A program made the position numbers and the translations under genes. From Embleya sp045207655 (GTDB lineage: Bacteria; Actinomycetota; Actinomycetes; Streptomycetales; Streptomycetaceae), in NCBI RefSeq assembly GCF_045207655.1, contig NZ_CP108784.1, positions 1 through 64,000 of the forward strand: a DNA stretch of 64,000 nucleotides, written 5' to 3'. Numbering within the stretch: the stretch's first letter is position 1; every line of letters begins with the position of its first letter. Under the pieces are notes generated by a model. That model ran no database searches. It had not been told where the DNA came from and saw only the letters and a list, made by a program, of their open reading frames with translations. Positions 17,529-26,221 of the stretch are shown here, one piece after another.

Positions 17529-17544
17529 TTGAATATATATTCAA
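17529..17544. promoter_or_regulatory. 16-bp AT-rich palindromic operator/promoter
   Basis: TTGAATATATATTCAA is a perfect palindrome in a 30-bp gap between two divergent starts (17524 minus, 17555 plus). It is the AT-richest point of the region. TATA-type words on each side could serve as divergent -10 boxes. The likely binder is the small ribbon-helix-helix-like protein encoded next to it (inference). Confidence 0.6.
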
Positions 17545-17554
17545 TCTATAGTCG

Positions 17555-17893
17555 ATGAACAGGGGCGCCGCTGTGGACAGGTCCGTGGAGCGGGTCCATC
17601 AGGGAGCACGGCGCAAGGTCCTGCTCACCTGGCCGCAGGAGATCGACGCCCGCCTCGACCTTCTGGTGCGCGCGGCGACCGAGGCGGGCGAACGCACCAA
17701 CCGGTCCGAGCTCCTGGCCGCCCTGATCGCCTCCACCAAGACGACCCCGAAGAAACTCGCGGACACGCTGCGCGCCTATCGACGACTCGACCCGGAGACG
17801 TTCACCGCCGCCCACGACCGGCCCGATCTGCCCACCGTGCGCCGCACCGGACCCAAGACCGCGAGCGGGGACACCACCGCGCCCACGCCGTAG
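17555..17893 (+). CDS. small ribbon-helix-helix-like regulator
   Basis: 112 residues. Residues 18-58 (RRKVLLTWPQEIDARLDLLV, then RAATEAGERTNRSELLAALI) fit a beta-strand plus two helices of the Arc/MetJ/CopG fold; the tail (80-112) is disordered and Thr/Pro-rich. It is divergently transcribed from the kinase-like gene across the 16-bp palindrome, the classical arrangement for an autorepressor. It may set expression of the modification pair. The start could also be the internal GTG at 17573. Confidence 0.65.
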   Translation: MNRGAAVDRSVERVHQGARRKVLLTWPQEIDARLDLLVRAATEAGERTNRSELLAALIASTKTTPKKLADTLRAYRRLDPETFTAAHDRPDLPTVRRTGPKTASGDTTAPTP

Positions 17894-18303
17894 CCGCACG
17901 CCCCTGCGGCCGCCGCCACGTGGACCGGCCCGCCGGCGGCAGATGTTCCCGCCCGGTCCGCACCGCATGGGTGCACCACCACCGCGTCTCGACACGGCGT
18001 CCGACGAAAGCAACGACACGCGGGTTCAACCCCCCACACGACACCGAGGACACGGCCCGACCCCCACGACCACGCGCCGGCCGGCCGCAACAGGAACCCC
18101 CGGGAGTCGAAGACGGCTCACCCTCGGCGGAACGGGGCACGTCATCGCGTTCTCTACAGCTCGCCGCCCGTACACCGCACCGCCGGGCCGGCCCTACTCG
18201 CGGTTGCCGGATCGGGCGGGTCCACCGCACGTCGCGGAAACCAACGGCCCAGCCGAGGCGCGACACAGGGCGCACCCACGCGCAAGTTCGCTGGTGGAAT
18301 CCC
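17894..18303. other. intergenic, no supportable gene
   Basis: No domain, repeat or convincing start is seen in any frame. Confidence 0.4.
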
Positions 18304-18951
18304 TTACGTGGACGACTCCCACGTCTTGGCGAAGATTCGTTCCAGCGTCCGATACATGGGCGAGGACACGGGGTACTTGACGACCGCGCAGTGTCGGCCG
18401 TGCTCGTGCGCCGAGTAGGGCGTGAAGTAGGCCGCCCGTTCGATCAGACACACCCGCCCGATGTGCGGGGCGTCGAACCTTCTGAGTTCGATCGTGCCCG
18501 CACTCGTGTACGGCGCCACGAACGCGACGTTGGTCTCGATCTGAGTGTGCAACAGGCCCGAGCCGTGACTGCGATCGAACGTCGCAAGTTCCGCCTCGCG
18601 GTCGGTCGTCCAGCGGGCGTCCTGGCCGGTTCCGGTGCACGGCAGCAGGAGCCGAACCCGGCGCCCCGTCGTACCCGCGGCCGCCAGGAGAGGAGCGAAA
18701 GTATCCCGCTGCAGCTCGTTTCCCCGGCCGGTCAACAGGTCCACGCGACGAGCGCGCGCCAACTCCCTGCGGAAATCCTCGTCCGCCTCGACTTTCGTCG
18801 GCCACGTCTGACCGAAATCACCACGCGTCAATCGCGATACCACCCGGATCAACAACCAACGAAAACGTCCCGACCACAACACCGCAAGTGTGACGGTCAG
18901 CCCCGTGGCCGCGAGTGAGGACAACACCCCCATCAAGAACTCGTTCACCAC
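18304..18951 (-). CDS. membrane-anchored hypothetical protein
   Basis: 215 residues. One N-terminal hydrophobic helix (MGVLSSLAATGLTVTLAVLW, residues 7-27) is followed by a basic stretch, then a cytoplasmic domain with ELARARRVDLLTGRGNELQR, RVRLLLPCTG and AHIGR-like strands (DAPHIGRVCLIERAAYF). The pattern of a signal-anchor plus alpha/beta domain recalls phospholipase-D-like or nucleotide-sensing membrane proteins, but the HKD motif is absent. I do not recognise the family. It is isolated, next to the putative modification cluster. Confidence 0.6.
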   Translation of the reverse strand: MVNEFLMGVLSSLAATGLTVTLAVLWSGRFRWLLIRVVSRLTRGDFGQTWPTKVEADEDFRRELARARRVDLLTGRGNELQRDTFAPLLAAAGTTGRRVRLLLPCTGTGQDARWTTDREAELATFDRSHGSGLLHTQIETNVAFVAPYTSAGTIELRRFDAPHIGRVCLIERAAYFTPYSAHEHGRHCAVVKYPVSSPMYRTLERIFAKTWESST

Positions 18952-19303
18952 CCACCCCCTCGCACGTCATACCCCACCGCCCGCCCCGACCAAGCCCCGG
19001 GAAGACGAACAACACATGCGATTCGCGACGTCGGCGCCACCCGAGCGGATGCGCGACTCCTTTGGCGACCGGGAACGATTCGTGGCAACCGCGTCGCCGG
19101 CCACAGGCCGGCTCGCATCACAAGGGATTCGGTTCCCGGCCGATGTTCGTCGAATCGGTCGGGGACCGGTCGGTCGTACCGCACGAGAACGCACACGTGC
19201 GCTCGCCCCTCCCGTTGCACGGTTCGTCGACGCGGTGGGGAGGCCGGGCGGGCCCCTGAGCCGAGCAGAAGCGTGACGAGTGAAGGGACGGCGCAGCGGG
19301 GCG
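18952..19303. other. intergenic, no supportable gene
   Basis: Nothing recognisable; short shadow frames only. Confidence 0.4.
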
Positions 19304-20496
19304 CTACGGGGCGCGGGCGTCGCCGTGCCACTGGTCGAGGCGGTCGGGGGTCTCGGGTACGTCGGGCGGGGTGCGTTGTTTTTTCAGGATTCGGTCGGTG
19401 AGTTCGACGGTGGCGAGGTACCACCAGAAGATCCAGTCGAGGAAGGCGTCGTCGTAGTCGGCGCGTTGGTCGGCGCGGCCGTGGCGCAGGTCGTATCGGT
19501 TGGCGATCTCGAAGAGGAATCCGTCGTCGGGTTTCCCGGCCTCGGTCTTGATGAGGTCGCGGCGTTGTTCGAGGATGCGGGCGAGGGCGACGATGGCCGA
19601 GCGTTTGTGGTCGCGGGTGGCCCCGCGTGCGCGGAACAAGGCGATGGCGTGCTCGGTGCTCGCGCGTGTTCGCGGGTCGGGTGTGTTCAGGACCCGGTGG
19701 ACGAGGTCGCCTCGGGCGTCGTCGGTGAGCGCGCGACCAGTCGTCCGAGGTCCTCGCCCTCGTCGGCGAGTCGGTAGTCGATGCCGGCGTCGTGGAGGAG
19801 GTTGTCGATCCTCCACCGGTACAGGGAGCGGCCGGGGGCGGCGTTGAACTCCTTGTAGTGCCAGCCGCAGCCGGAGTAGGAGTGCATGTCGCGGTTGCGG
19901 GGGCGCGACACCAGGTCGTGGAAGACCTCGATCAGGCCGAAGAAGACGTCGTCGTCCCACGCGTCGGGGTCCAGGGGCCACAGGTTGGCGTATCCGAGGT
20001 GGCGGTCCAGGATCCGGGAGCGGTCCGGGAGCGGATCGGGGTCGTCGACGCAGTCCCGGCCGAAGACCTCGACCAGGTAGCCGGCGGCCTCGAGTTCCTC
20101 GACGAGGCGGGCGAACTCGCGGCGTTCGCCGCCCTCGTGGCATGCGTGGCCGGGTGGGGTGTTGTGGCGTTGGGGCCAGTACGGGCGCGGTCGGCGGGCG
20201 TGGCGCAGTTCGGATGCGCGATCGATCAGCTCGCGCAGCCAGGTGCGTTGGGTGTACGCGGGAGGGGCCTGTCCCGCGGGCGGTTTCGGGGACCAGGGGT
20301 CGTCGTCGGCCCAGATGGTGGAGGATTCGCCGACCTCGTCGAAGTCGCTCACCGCCGTGGTACCGGCGAACGCCTCGCCCAACAGCAGTCGTGCGCGTTC
20401 GACCCACTGGCGGTGGTCGGAACGCGAGATGCGCTCGGCCTCGGCCGTGAACAGAGAGGTGGGCCACACGAGTTCGTACACGCTCACATCCAGCAC
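19304..20496 (-). pseudogene. hypothetical protein with helical C-terminal domain, frameshifted
   Basis: Reading from GTG 20496 gives VLDVSVYELVWPTSLFTAEA to about 19745 (GIDYRLADEGEDLGRLVA). The continuation lies in another frame: RALTDDARGDLVHRVLNTP, DHKRSAIVALARILEQRRDL, FLFEIANRYDLRHG, FLDWIFWWYLATVELTDRIL, ending at 19304. The C-terminal part matches a widespread helical module ending a variety of bacterial proteins (IAN..xIRH...YD..WL.WIF). A single indel near 19740 separates the parts; it may be a true mutation or a sequencing error. The gene begins 40 bp after the helicase stop, so it is probably in the helicase operon. Confidence 0.6.
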
Positions 20497-20536
20497 GGGA
20501 CCATCCTGGCCGAGTGTGTACGAGGTCGTCCCCGAA

Positions 20537-22975
20537 TCAGCGCGGCTGTGTGCGGGGTCGCATCCCCGCCGGCGTCGGTCGGGTGCCGTGCAGTTCGGTC
20601 GGGGGCGCGGGGGCGGTGAGGCCTGGCCGCCATTCCATGCCGAGTGCCTGCAGGGCGTCGAGTTCCGGGCGGGACAGGCGTGTGACCTGGTCGGGGTCGC
20701 GCAGGACGGCGATCGCGGCACCGAGGGGAATGCGGTCGCGGCGGACGCGTTCGACGTGGTCGGCGGGTACGCGCAGGTGACCGTGGGTGCGACGGAACCG
20801 GCGGGCGGCGCGCAGGAGGTGGCAGAACTCCCTCTCCCCCGAACTGCGGGGATTGCGCAGGCCGATGGCGAGAGGGTCCGCGGGCAGGAGACCGGCGAGT
20901 TGCTCGCGCTGGCCCGAACGCAGCGCGGGGAAGGCGTCGAACTGGGCGTCCAGCCATCGGGTCAGGTCGTCGGCCTCGGCCTGGGCGTGGGTGACGGGGA
21001 TGGCCAGGGCGCCGCCGCGGGCCCGAACGAGGGCGGCGGCGTGCATTCGCTGCCAGGCGTGCGGCCAATGCGGGTTCCAGTGGCGGTCGATACCGGCCAG
21101 CGCCTGGGCGTAGCGGCGGGGCAGAGTGCCGGCCGTGTCCTTGGCGCGTTGGTGCTCGAGCCAGGCGCCCAGAGGTTGTTTGCGGAAGGTCTCGGTCGGT
21201 TCGGGGAGCAGGTGGCCGTGTCGGTGGTGCCAGGCGCGGGCGAGGGCGAGGTGGTACTCGGCGCTGTCGGCGGGGTGGCGCCAGCTCATGCCGAGTCGGG
21301 CCAGGGCGCGGATGCGTTCGGGGGCGAGGTTGCCGGCGGCTTTGAGGGAGCGCTGATAGCCGATCCACCAGCCGAGGTGGAATCCGTCGTCGTCGACGTG
21401 GTCGCTGCCGACGTCGAGGTCGCCGTGGCGGGCGTGGTGGAGGGTGGCGGCGTCCAGGCCGCGGAGCCATAGTTCGGGCGGTGGGTCCATGGTGCGCAGG
21501 CCGAGGTGGGCGGCGATCTCGGCGGCGCGTTCCGGGCGTGGGGCGGGCAGCGGGGCGTGGAGGGGGCGCTCGCCGGTGCGGACGAGGCGGTGGAACCAGT
21601 GCTCGTCGTGGGCGCGGAGCGCGACCATGACCTGGTAGAGCAGGTGGTAGGGGGTGGCGAGGGTGGCCTCCGCGGGGTCGTCGCCGGGGGCGAAGAACAC
21701 CGGGACGATCAGGGTGGCGCATTTGGACGTGCCGGGTGCCAGGCGCAGCGCGCGGCCGACGGCTTGGACGATGTCGATGGTGCTGGATTTGGAGTCGGTG
21801 AACAGGACCGAGTCGGCCAGGGGGAAGTCGACGCCTTCGATGGCAAGGCGGCAGGTGGCGAGGACTTCCAGGTCCAGGGTGTTGCCCGGGTGTGTGGCGT
21901 GGGGCCGGCGGGCGAAGCGGTCCATGCGGCGGCGGCGTTCGTCGGGGGCGTGGCGGGAGTGGACGGCGGCAGCGTGGAGTCCTTGGTCGTGTCCGGGGCC
22001 GGCGTTGCGGGCGGTCTCCAGGAGGGTGTCGGCGAAGGCTTCGGTGCGGCTGATCGAGTTGGAGAAGGAGATCGTGCGGGTGATGCCGTGGCGTTCGCGG
22101 GCACGCAGCAGGGCGAGTTGGGCGGCGGCGGCGCGCATGTTGTCGGCGGACGGGTGGTCGCGGTGGCCGCGTCGGCCGGTCAGGACGGTGTGGAGTTCGG
22201 GGTGGTGGATCTCGGGGGCGCAGACGCGGTAGTCGGCGAGGAGGCCGTCGTCGATGGCCTGGGCCAGGGAGTAGCGGAAGACGAAGGGGCCGTAGAGGGA
22301 CTGGTCGTCCATGGAGGCGACGGGCTCGTCGGCGAGGGGGTGGGTGACGTCCCAGACCCTGGGGGTGGCGGTGAGGTAGAGGCGGTGGCGGGCCGGGAGG
22401 GCGTCGGCACTGTGGACGACGGCCCATTGTTTGCCCAGGGCTCCGGCGGTGCGGTGGGCTTCGTCGACGACGACGATGTCCCAGCGCGGCAGGGTGAGTT
22501 CGGCGTGGGCGAGGACGACCTTGTCGAGGGAGGCGTAGGTGGAGAACACGGTGACCGGGCCGTCGGCGGCGCGGATCGCCCGGGTGAGGACGCCAGGGTC
22601 GGTGGTCATGGTCATGTGGCCGTGCAGGGCAGGGTCGGTGGGGGCGGGGTCGCTGCACAGGGCGATGTAGGTGCCGCGGCGGCCGTGGGCGTGCCAGCGG
22701 GCGGCGGTCTGCTGGAGGAGGAGCCGGGTCGGGCACAGGACCAGGACGCGGCCTTCGGGGGCGCACTCGTGGGCGATACACAGGGACATGACCGTCTTGC
22801 CGGTGCCGCAGGGCGAGATGAGGGTGGAGCGTTCGCTGCCGAGGGCGAAGCTGTTGCACAGGGCGTCGACGGCGTCCTTCTGGCAGCCGCGGAATTCGAC
22901 GTCGAGGTCGCGGAACGGCCGGGCGGGGCGGATGAAGCCGGTGGGGTGGTCGGCGTGGGTGAGCCGTGGCGGCAC
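20537..22975 (-). CDS. SF2 DEAH helicase with helicase-associated repeats
   Basis: 812 residues. Walker A SPCGTGKT (54-61), DEAH at 171-174, motif III LTATP, motif VI region VQAVGRALRL, then C-terminal HA repeats (AAALVRARGGALAIPVTHAQ; FRRTHGHLRVPADH; LDALQALGMEW). HA-type helicases are frequent near Streptomyces replicon ends (the terminal helicase-like TtrA group) and next to TniQ genes; this one is divergent from tniQ at 23274. It is the only intact copy here; fragments of relatives lie at 5853, 8200 and 46050. It may unwind or remodel DNA for the linear replicon or for the transposon; the substrate is unknown. Confidence 0.85.
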   Translation of the reverse strand: MPPRLTHADHPTGFIRPARPFRDLDVEFRGCQKDAVDALCNSFALGSERSTLISPCGTGKTVMSLCIAHECAPEGRVLVLCPTRLLLQQTAARWHAHGRRGTYIALCSDPAPTDPALHGHMTMTTDPGVLTRAIRAADGPVTVFSTYASLDKVVLAHAELTLPRWDIVVVDEAHRTAGALGKQWAVVHSADALPARHRLYLTATPRVWDVTHPLADEPVASMDDQSLYGPFVFRYSLAQAIDDGLLADYRVCAPEIHHPELHTVLTGRRGHRDHPSADNMRAAAAQLALLRARERHGITRTISFSNSISRTEAFADTLLETARNAGPGHDQGLHAAAVHSRHAPDERRRRMDRFARRPHATHPGNTLDLEVLATCRLAIEGVDFPLADSVLFTDSKSSTIDIVQAVGRALRLAPGTSKCATLIVPVFFAPGDDPAEATLATPYHLLYQVMVALRAHDEHWFHRLVRTGERPLHAPLPAPRPERAAEIAAHLGLRTMDPPPELWLRGLDAATLHHARHGDLDVGSDHVDDDGFHLGWWIGYQRSLKAAGNLAPERIRALARLGMSWRHPADSAEYHLALARAWHHRHGHLLPEPTETFRKQPLGAWLEHQRAKDTAGTLPRRYAQALAGIDRHWNPHWPHAWQRMHAAALVRARGGALAIPVTHAQAEADDLTRWLDAQFDAFPALRSGQREQLAGLLPADPLAIGLRNPRSSGEREFCHLLRAARRFRRTHGHLRVPADHVERVRRDRIPLGAAIAVLRDPDQVTRLSRPELDALQALGMEWRPGLTAPAPPTELHGTRPTPAGMRPRTQPR

Positions 22976-23273
22976 GGGGCCTCCTGAGCGTCGGTCGGGC
23001 CGCGCTGTCCGGCGGTGGTGCCGTCGGCGTGCCGCTGACGTGCTGTCTCCTGGGCAGCGTGCAGGACCGGGGCCGGGTTCCTCCCGTGCCGGCCGTCGAT
23101 TCGCTCGTTCGAGCGAACAGGTCTGGTGTCGTTCGGTGTTGGCGTGCTATTCCGCGATGGGTTTCGGCACGGCGTGCGGCCGGGCGTGCGGGTGGTTGCC
23201 GGGAAGGGTTCGCCGGGCCGCGGGGCAAAGTGGACGGGGGTGGGCGCGGGTGGAGGGGCGGGCGGGGTGGGGC

Positions 23274-24287
23274 GTGTCGCGTCCGTGGCCGCTTGCAGTG
23301 CGGTTCGTGGCGGAGGAGTCGACGGGGTCGTTCCTGGCGCGGTGGGCGGCCGCGAACGGCCGCACGCTGGGAGACCTTCTGGAGGATCTCGGCGAGGGCG
23401 GGCAACCACCGGCGGACCCGGGGTCGGCGGAGGTCTACCTCAGCCGCCCGGCCCTGGCATGGCTCGCGGCGATGACCGGCCGTGCGGTGCCGGTGCTGCA
23501 GCGGGCGCTGCCGGGTCTGCGCGGACCGCTGCTGTTGCCCGGGGAGGACGCGCGGTGGCACTGCCCATGGACGCCTGCGGCGGGGGTGCTGGTGCGGGCG
23601 TGCCCGTGCTGCGCCGGCGCCCGAGGCGCCGCCGACGCGTGGGTGCTGGCGCGGGACCCGTGGCGGGTGTGCCTGCGGCACCGGCGATGGACGGACAGCG
23701 CCCGGACACGGGATCCGGGGTGGTACGACCTGAGGGCGGTGCCGGAGGCGGTGGCCGCGTGGCGGGGGCTGGAGCGGGTGGAGCGGCGGTTCGGGCCGAC
23801 GGGTGTGGCGCTGGTCGCGGACGCGTTCGCAGTCGCCGGGTGGTGGTGGCGCCGGGTGCCGCAGGCACGGGTGTGGGCGGACCGCGAACGGCGTGTGGGC
23901 GCCGGCCCCGGAGCGGTGCGCACCGCGGCGCTGGTCATGGCTCCCGAGGCGTACGCGGTCGCCCGGCTGCTGCTGCGCCACGAACGCGCCCGTGGCCTCA
24001 CGGACCACGGCGGGGCGGGGGCGGAACTGCTGGCAGCGGCATGGGTGTCGGCCGGGCCGCTCGGCTTGTCGGCGGCGGTGGCGCAGCAGCCGGTCGCGGA
24101 GTGGTTGGCGCGTCACCACCGCACGCTGCCGCCGGTCCCCGGCGAACGGGTGCCGGGCCGGGGCGGTAGGACGCACCGGTCTGCGCCGGTGCACGCCGCC
24201 GCCCATGAACGGGACGACCCGCGGGCGTGTCTGGACGACCGCACTTGCCTGCCGTGGTGCTGGGGCGACCTGCGAACCCGGGTGTAA
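23274..24287 (+). CDS. tniQ: TniQ family target-selection protein
   Basis: 337 residues from GTG 23274 (an alternative GTG lies at 23250). The N-terminal RPWPLAVRFVAEESTGSFLARW matches the TniQ opening (proline-rich start, then a GESxxSxLxRLA-like helix). A zinc site is visible: C110-P-C-C113 and C133-L-R-H136 (CLRHRRW). The C-terminal half is helical and Ala/Arg-rich. TniQ bridges a targeting factor to TnsC. It is separated from tnsA by 275 bp and is divergent from the helicase, sharing about 300 bp of upstream DNA. Confidence 0.75.
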   Translation: MSRPWPLAVRFVAEESTGSFLARWAAANGRTLGDLLEDLGEGGQPPADPGSAEVYLSRPALAWLAAMTGRAVPVLQRALPGLRGPLLLPGEDARWHCPWTPAAGVLVRACPCCAGARGAADAWVLARDPWRVCLRHRRWTDSARTRDPGWYDLRAVPEAVAAWRGLERVERRFGPTGVALVADAFAVAGWWWRRVPQARVWADRERRVGAGPGAVRTAALVMAPEAYAVARLLLRHERARGLTDHGGAGAELLAAAWVSAGPLGLSAAVAQQPVAEWLARHHRTLPPVPGERVPGRGGRTHRSAPVHAAAHERDDPRACLDDRTCLPWCWGDLRTRV

Positions 24288-24562
24288 CGATGCACGCCGC
24301 GAAGCGCGGGCGGGCCGCGCTCGTGCGGCGGCCCGGGGTGCATCGGGCCGCCGGCGCACGGCCGAACGGTTCAGGGAGCGGCCGCCATGTCCCGTTGACG
24401 CCCTGCCCGTTCAGCGCCTAGCTCACTCTGGTCGGCTTGGCAAGGGCTTGCGAGGGGGGTGTCACCCGTTCGTGTGGATACGGCGGTCACCCGCACGGGC
24501 GGCCTCGCCCGGTGGACCACTGTGAAGGGGCACGTCTCGTGCCGACACCCCGAGGGGGCCGC

Positions 24563-25276
24563 GTGTTGGAGATCTCCGTCGCCTACCTCGACGCGCGAGG
24601 ACGCCTTCGCGAGGTACCCGCTACCCAGGCCTGCGGTGTGCCCATCGAGGAACTCCCCCACATCGCTCCTCCCATCGCGCACCGGGGACGAGGCGGCTTC
24701 GTCACCGACGCCTGGGTGTCCACCACCGGCAGGGTCGTCTCCTGCGGGTCGCTGCGGGGGCAGCGGGTTGCCATGGCCCTCGACCGGGACAGCAGGATCG
24801 CTGCGTTCAGCGCCTGCCCGGTGGAACTGCGCTGGGACGAGGGCGGCCGACGCCGCGCCCTGCGGCCCGACTTCGGCGCCCGCCGCCACGGCGGCGAGCG
24901 GCTCCTGCTCCTTGTGGAACCGCAGACGCCCGGTGCCGTCTGGGAGCGCCGCAGGCACGTCCTCAAGGAGGCCGCGTTCCAGACGGGATGGGAGCTGGAG
25001 GTCACCGCCCCTGCGGCCGGCACGGAACTGGCGAACCTGCAGCTGGCCTTCGGTGCCCGCGACCCGCGCGGGCGCGACCCGGGCGCCGCGCAGGCGCTGC
25101 TGTCCGCCTTCGCCTGTCCCCGCCGGCTCGAGGACGGCGCCGCGGCCTGCGGGCTGCCCCGCCTGGCGGCAATCGAGCTCGCCCATCACCTGATCTGGCG
25201 CCGGCAACTGGAGATCGACTGGCACGCGCCGCTCCTGCCGACCTCCCCCGTCTGGGCGAGCGGGGTGCGGCCGTGA
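24563..25276 (+). CDS. TnsA-like endonuclease subunit, atypical active site
   Basis: 237 residues from GTG 24563 with GAGGGGG upstream. The region VELRWDEGGRRRALRPDFGA gives the TnsA-type catalytic Asp103, and LLLVEPQTP (Gln121) occupies the QxK position, but the lysine is replaced (QTP). The C-terminal part ends AIELAHHLIWRRQLEIDWHA, a helix typical of actinobacterial TnsA-like proteins. TnsA normally cuts the 5' ends so that Tn7 moves by cut-and-paste. With the lysine absent it may cut poorly or act structurally. Its stop overlaps the tnsB start as GTGA. Confidence 0.65.
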   Translation: MLEISVAYLDARGRLREVPATQACGVPIEELPHIAPPIAHRGRGGFVTDAWVSTTGRVVSCGSLRGQRVAMALDRDSRIAAFSACPVELRWDEGGRRRALRPDFGARRHGGERLLLLVEPQTPGAVWERRRHVLKEAAFQTGWELEVTAPAAGTELANLQLAFGARDPRGRDPGAAQALLSAFACPRRLEDGAAACGLPRLAAIELAHHLIWRRQLEIDWHAPLLPTSPVWASGVRP

Positions 25277-26210
25277 ACCGGGAACCGGTGCTCGAGGCAC
25301 CGCATCCGAGCGGCGAGATCCTGGACGTGGGCGACACCGTGCGATTCGATGGCCGCGCCTACACGGTCAGCCTCCTGCACGGACCCCGGGTGTCGATGGA
25401 ACCGTGCGAGGAGGGCGTCGACGCGGTCACCGGCCTGCTCCCGGCGCTCGTCGCGGCCGACGACTTCGCCGTCCTGGACCGCTCCGGCCGGCCCCGCCCG
25501 CGTCCCCGGGTCCTGCACCGCAACGGCGAGTTCGAGGCGTTGCCCGTCCATGCCCGCGCCCAGGCACGGGAATGGGAACGCCACATCAAGCAGGTCCTGC
25601 ACCAGCAGATGCCGAACATCCCCGCCGCCACGGCGCCGCGGCCCGAGTACGACCCCGCGCTGCGCACCCTCCAGGAGCGCTACGCGGCCAAGGCCAGGCA
25701 GCTTCGGGCACTGGGCAGGGACGTGTCGGCGGCGACGGTCGAACGCAAGTGCCGGTCGTGGCGCGCCCACGGGGTGATGGGACTGGTCGACGGCAGGAGC
25801 ACCCGCCGGGGCTCCTTGTACGGGCGCACCGATCCGCGGGTGGTGGAGCTGCTGTGGGAGGTGATGGACGCCGAGGCGAAGGCCGAGGAGTCCGCCGGCA
25901 CGGCGCAGCGCCTGTGGGAGCGGCTGGAGCGCGCCGTCGCCAGGCGCTACCGGCGCGAGCTCGACGATCCCCTCGAGCGGGCACGGCTCCGGGTGCCGCG
26001 CTCCACCTTCTACAAGCTGCTGCAGCGCCTGGGTGTCACCGTGGACGACGTGACCGGAACGCTGGTGCGGCGCACCGCCCGACGGGCTCGTCCCCGGCCC
26101 CCGTACACGCCCACGGTCGCGCGGGTGCCCGGTGAACTGGTGCAGATCGACACCACCGGCTTGGACATCCTCGCGATCGGCGACGACGGGCGGTCCACAC
26201 CCGTCGAGGC
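25273..26210 (+). pseudogene. TnsB/TniA-like transposase, N-terminal part (gene interrupted)
   Basis: From the GTG overlapping the tnsA stop, the frame carries EILDVGDTVRFDGRAYTVSL, an N-terminal helical DNA-binding region (ALGRDVSAATVERKCRSWRA; RVPRSTFYKLLQRLGV) and the first catalytic Asp in LVQIDTTGLDILAIGDDGRS. Shortly after TPVE the homology stops, and recombinase coding sequence begins. The rest of the gene resumes at 32279. The protein cannot be made while the 6-kb element is present. Confidence 0.75.
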
Positions 26211-26221
26211 GACCGCAGCTT

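Noticed and set aside
20510..20520. CCGAG followed by TGT, considered as the left end of the Tn7-like element
   Set aside because: No inverted copies of the right-end motif nearby; the match is short and likely chance.
24371..25300. Minus-strand frame of 309 residues
   Set aside because: Lies opposite the tnsA-like gene and shows no domain; shadow frame.
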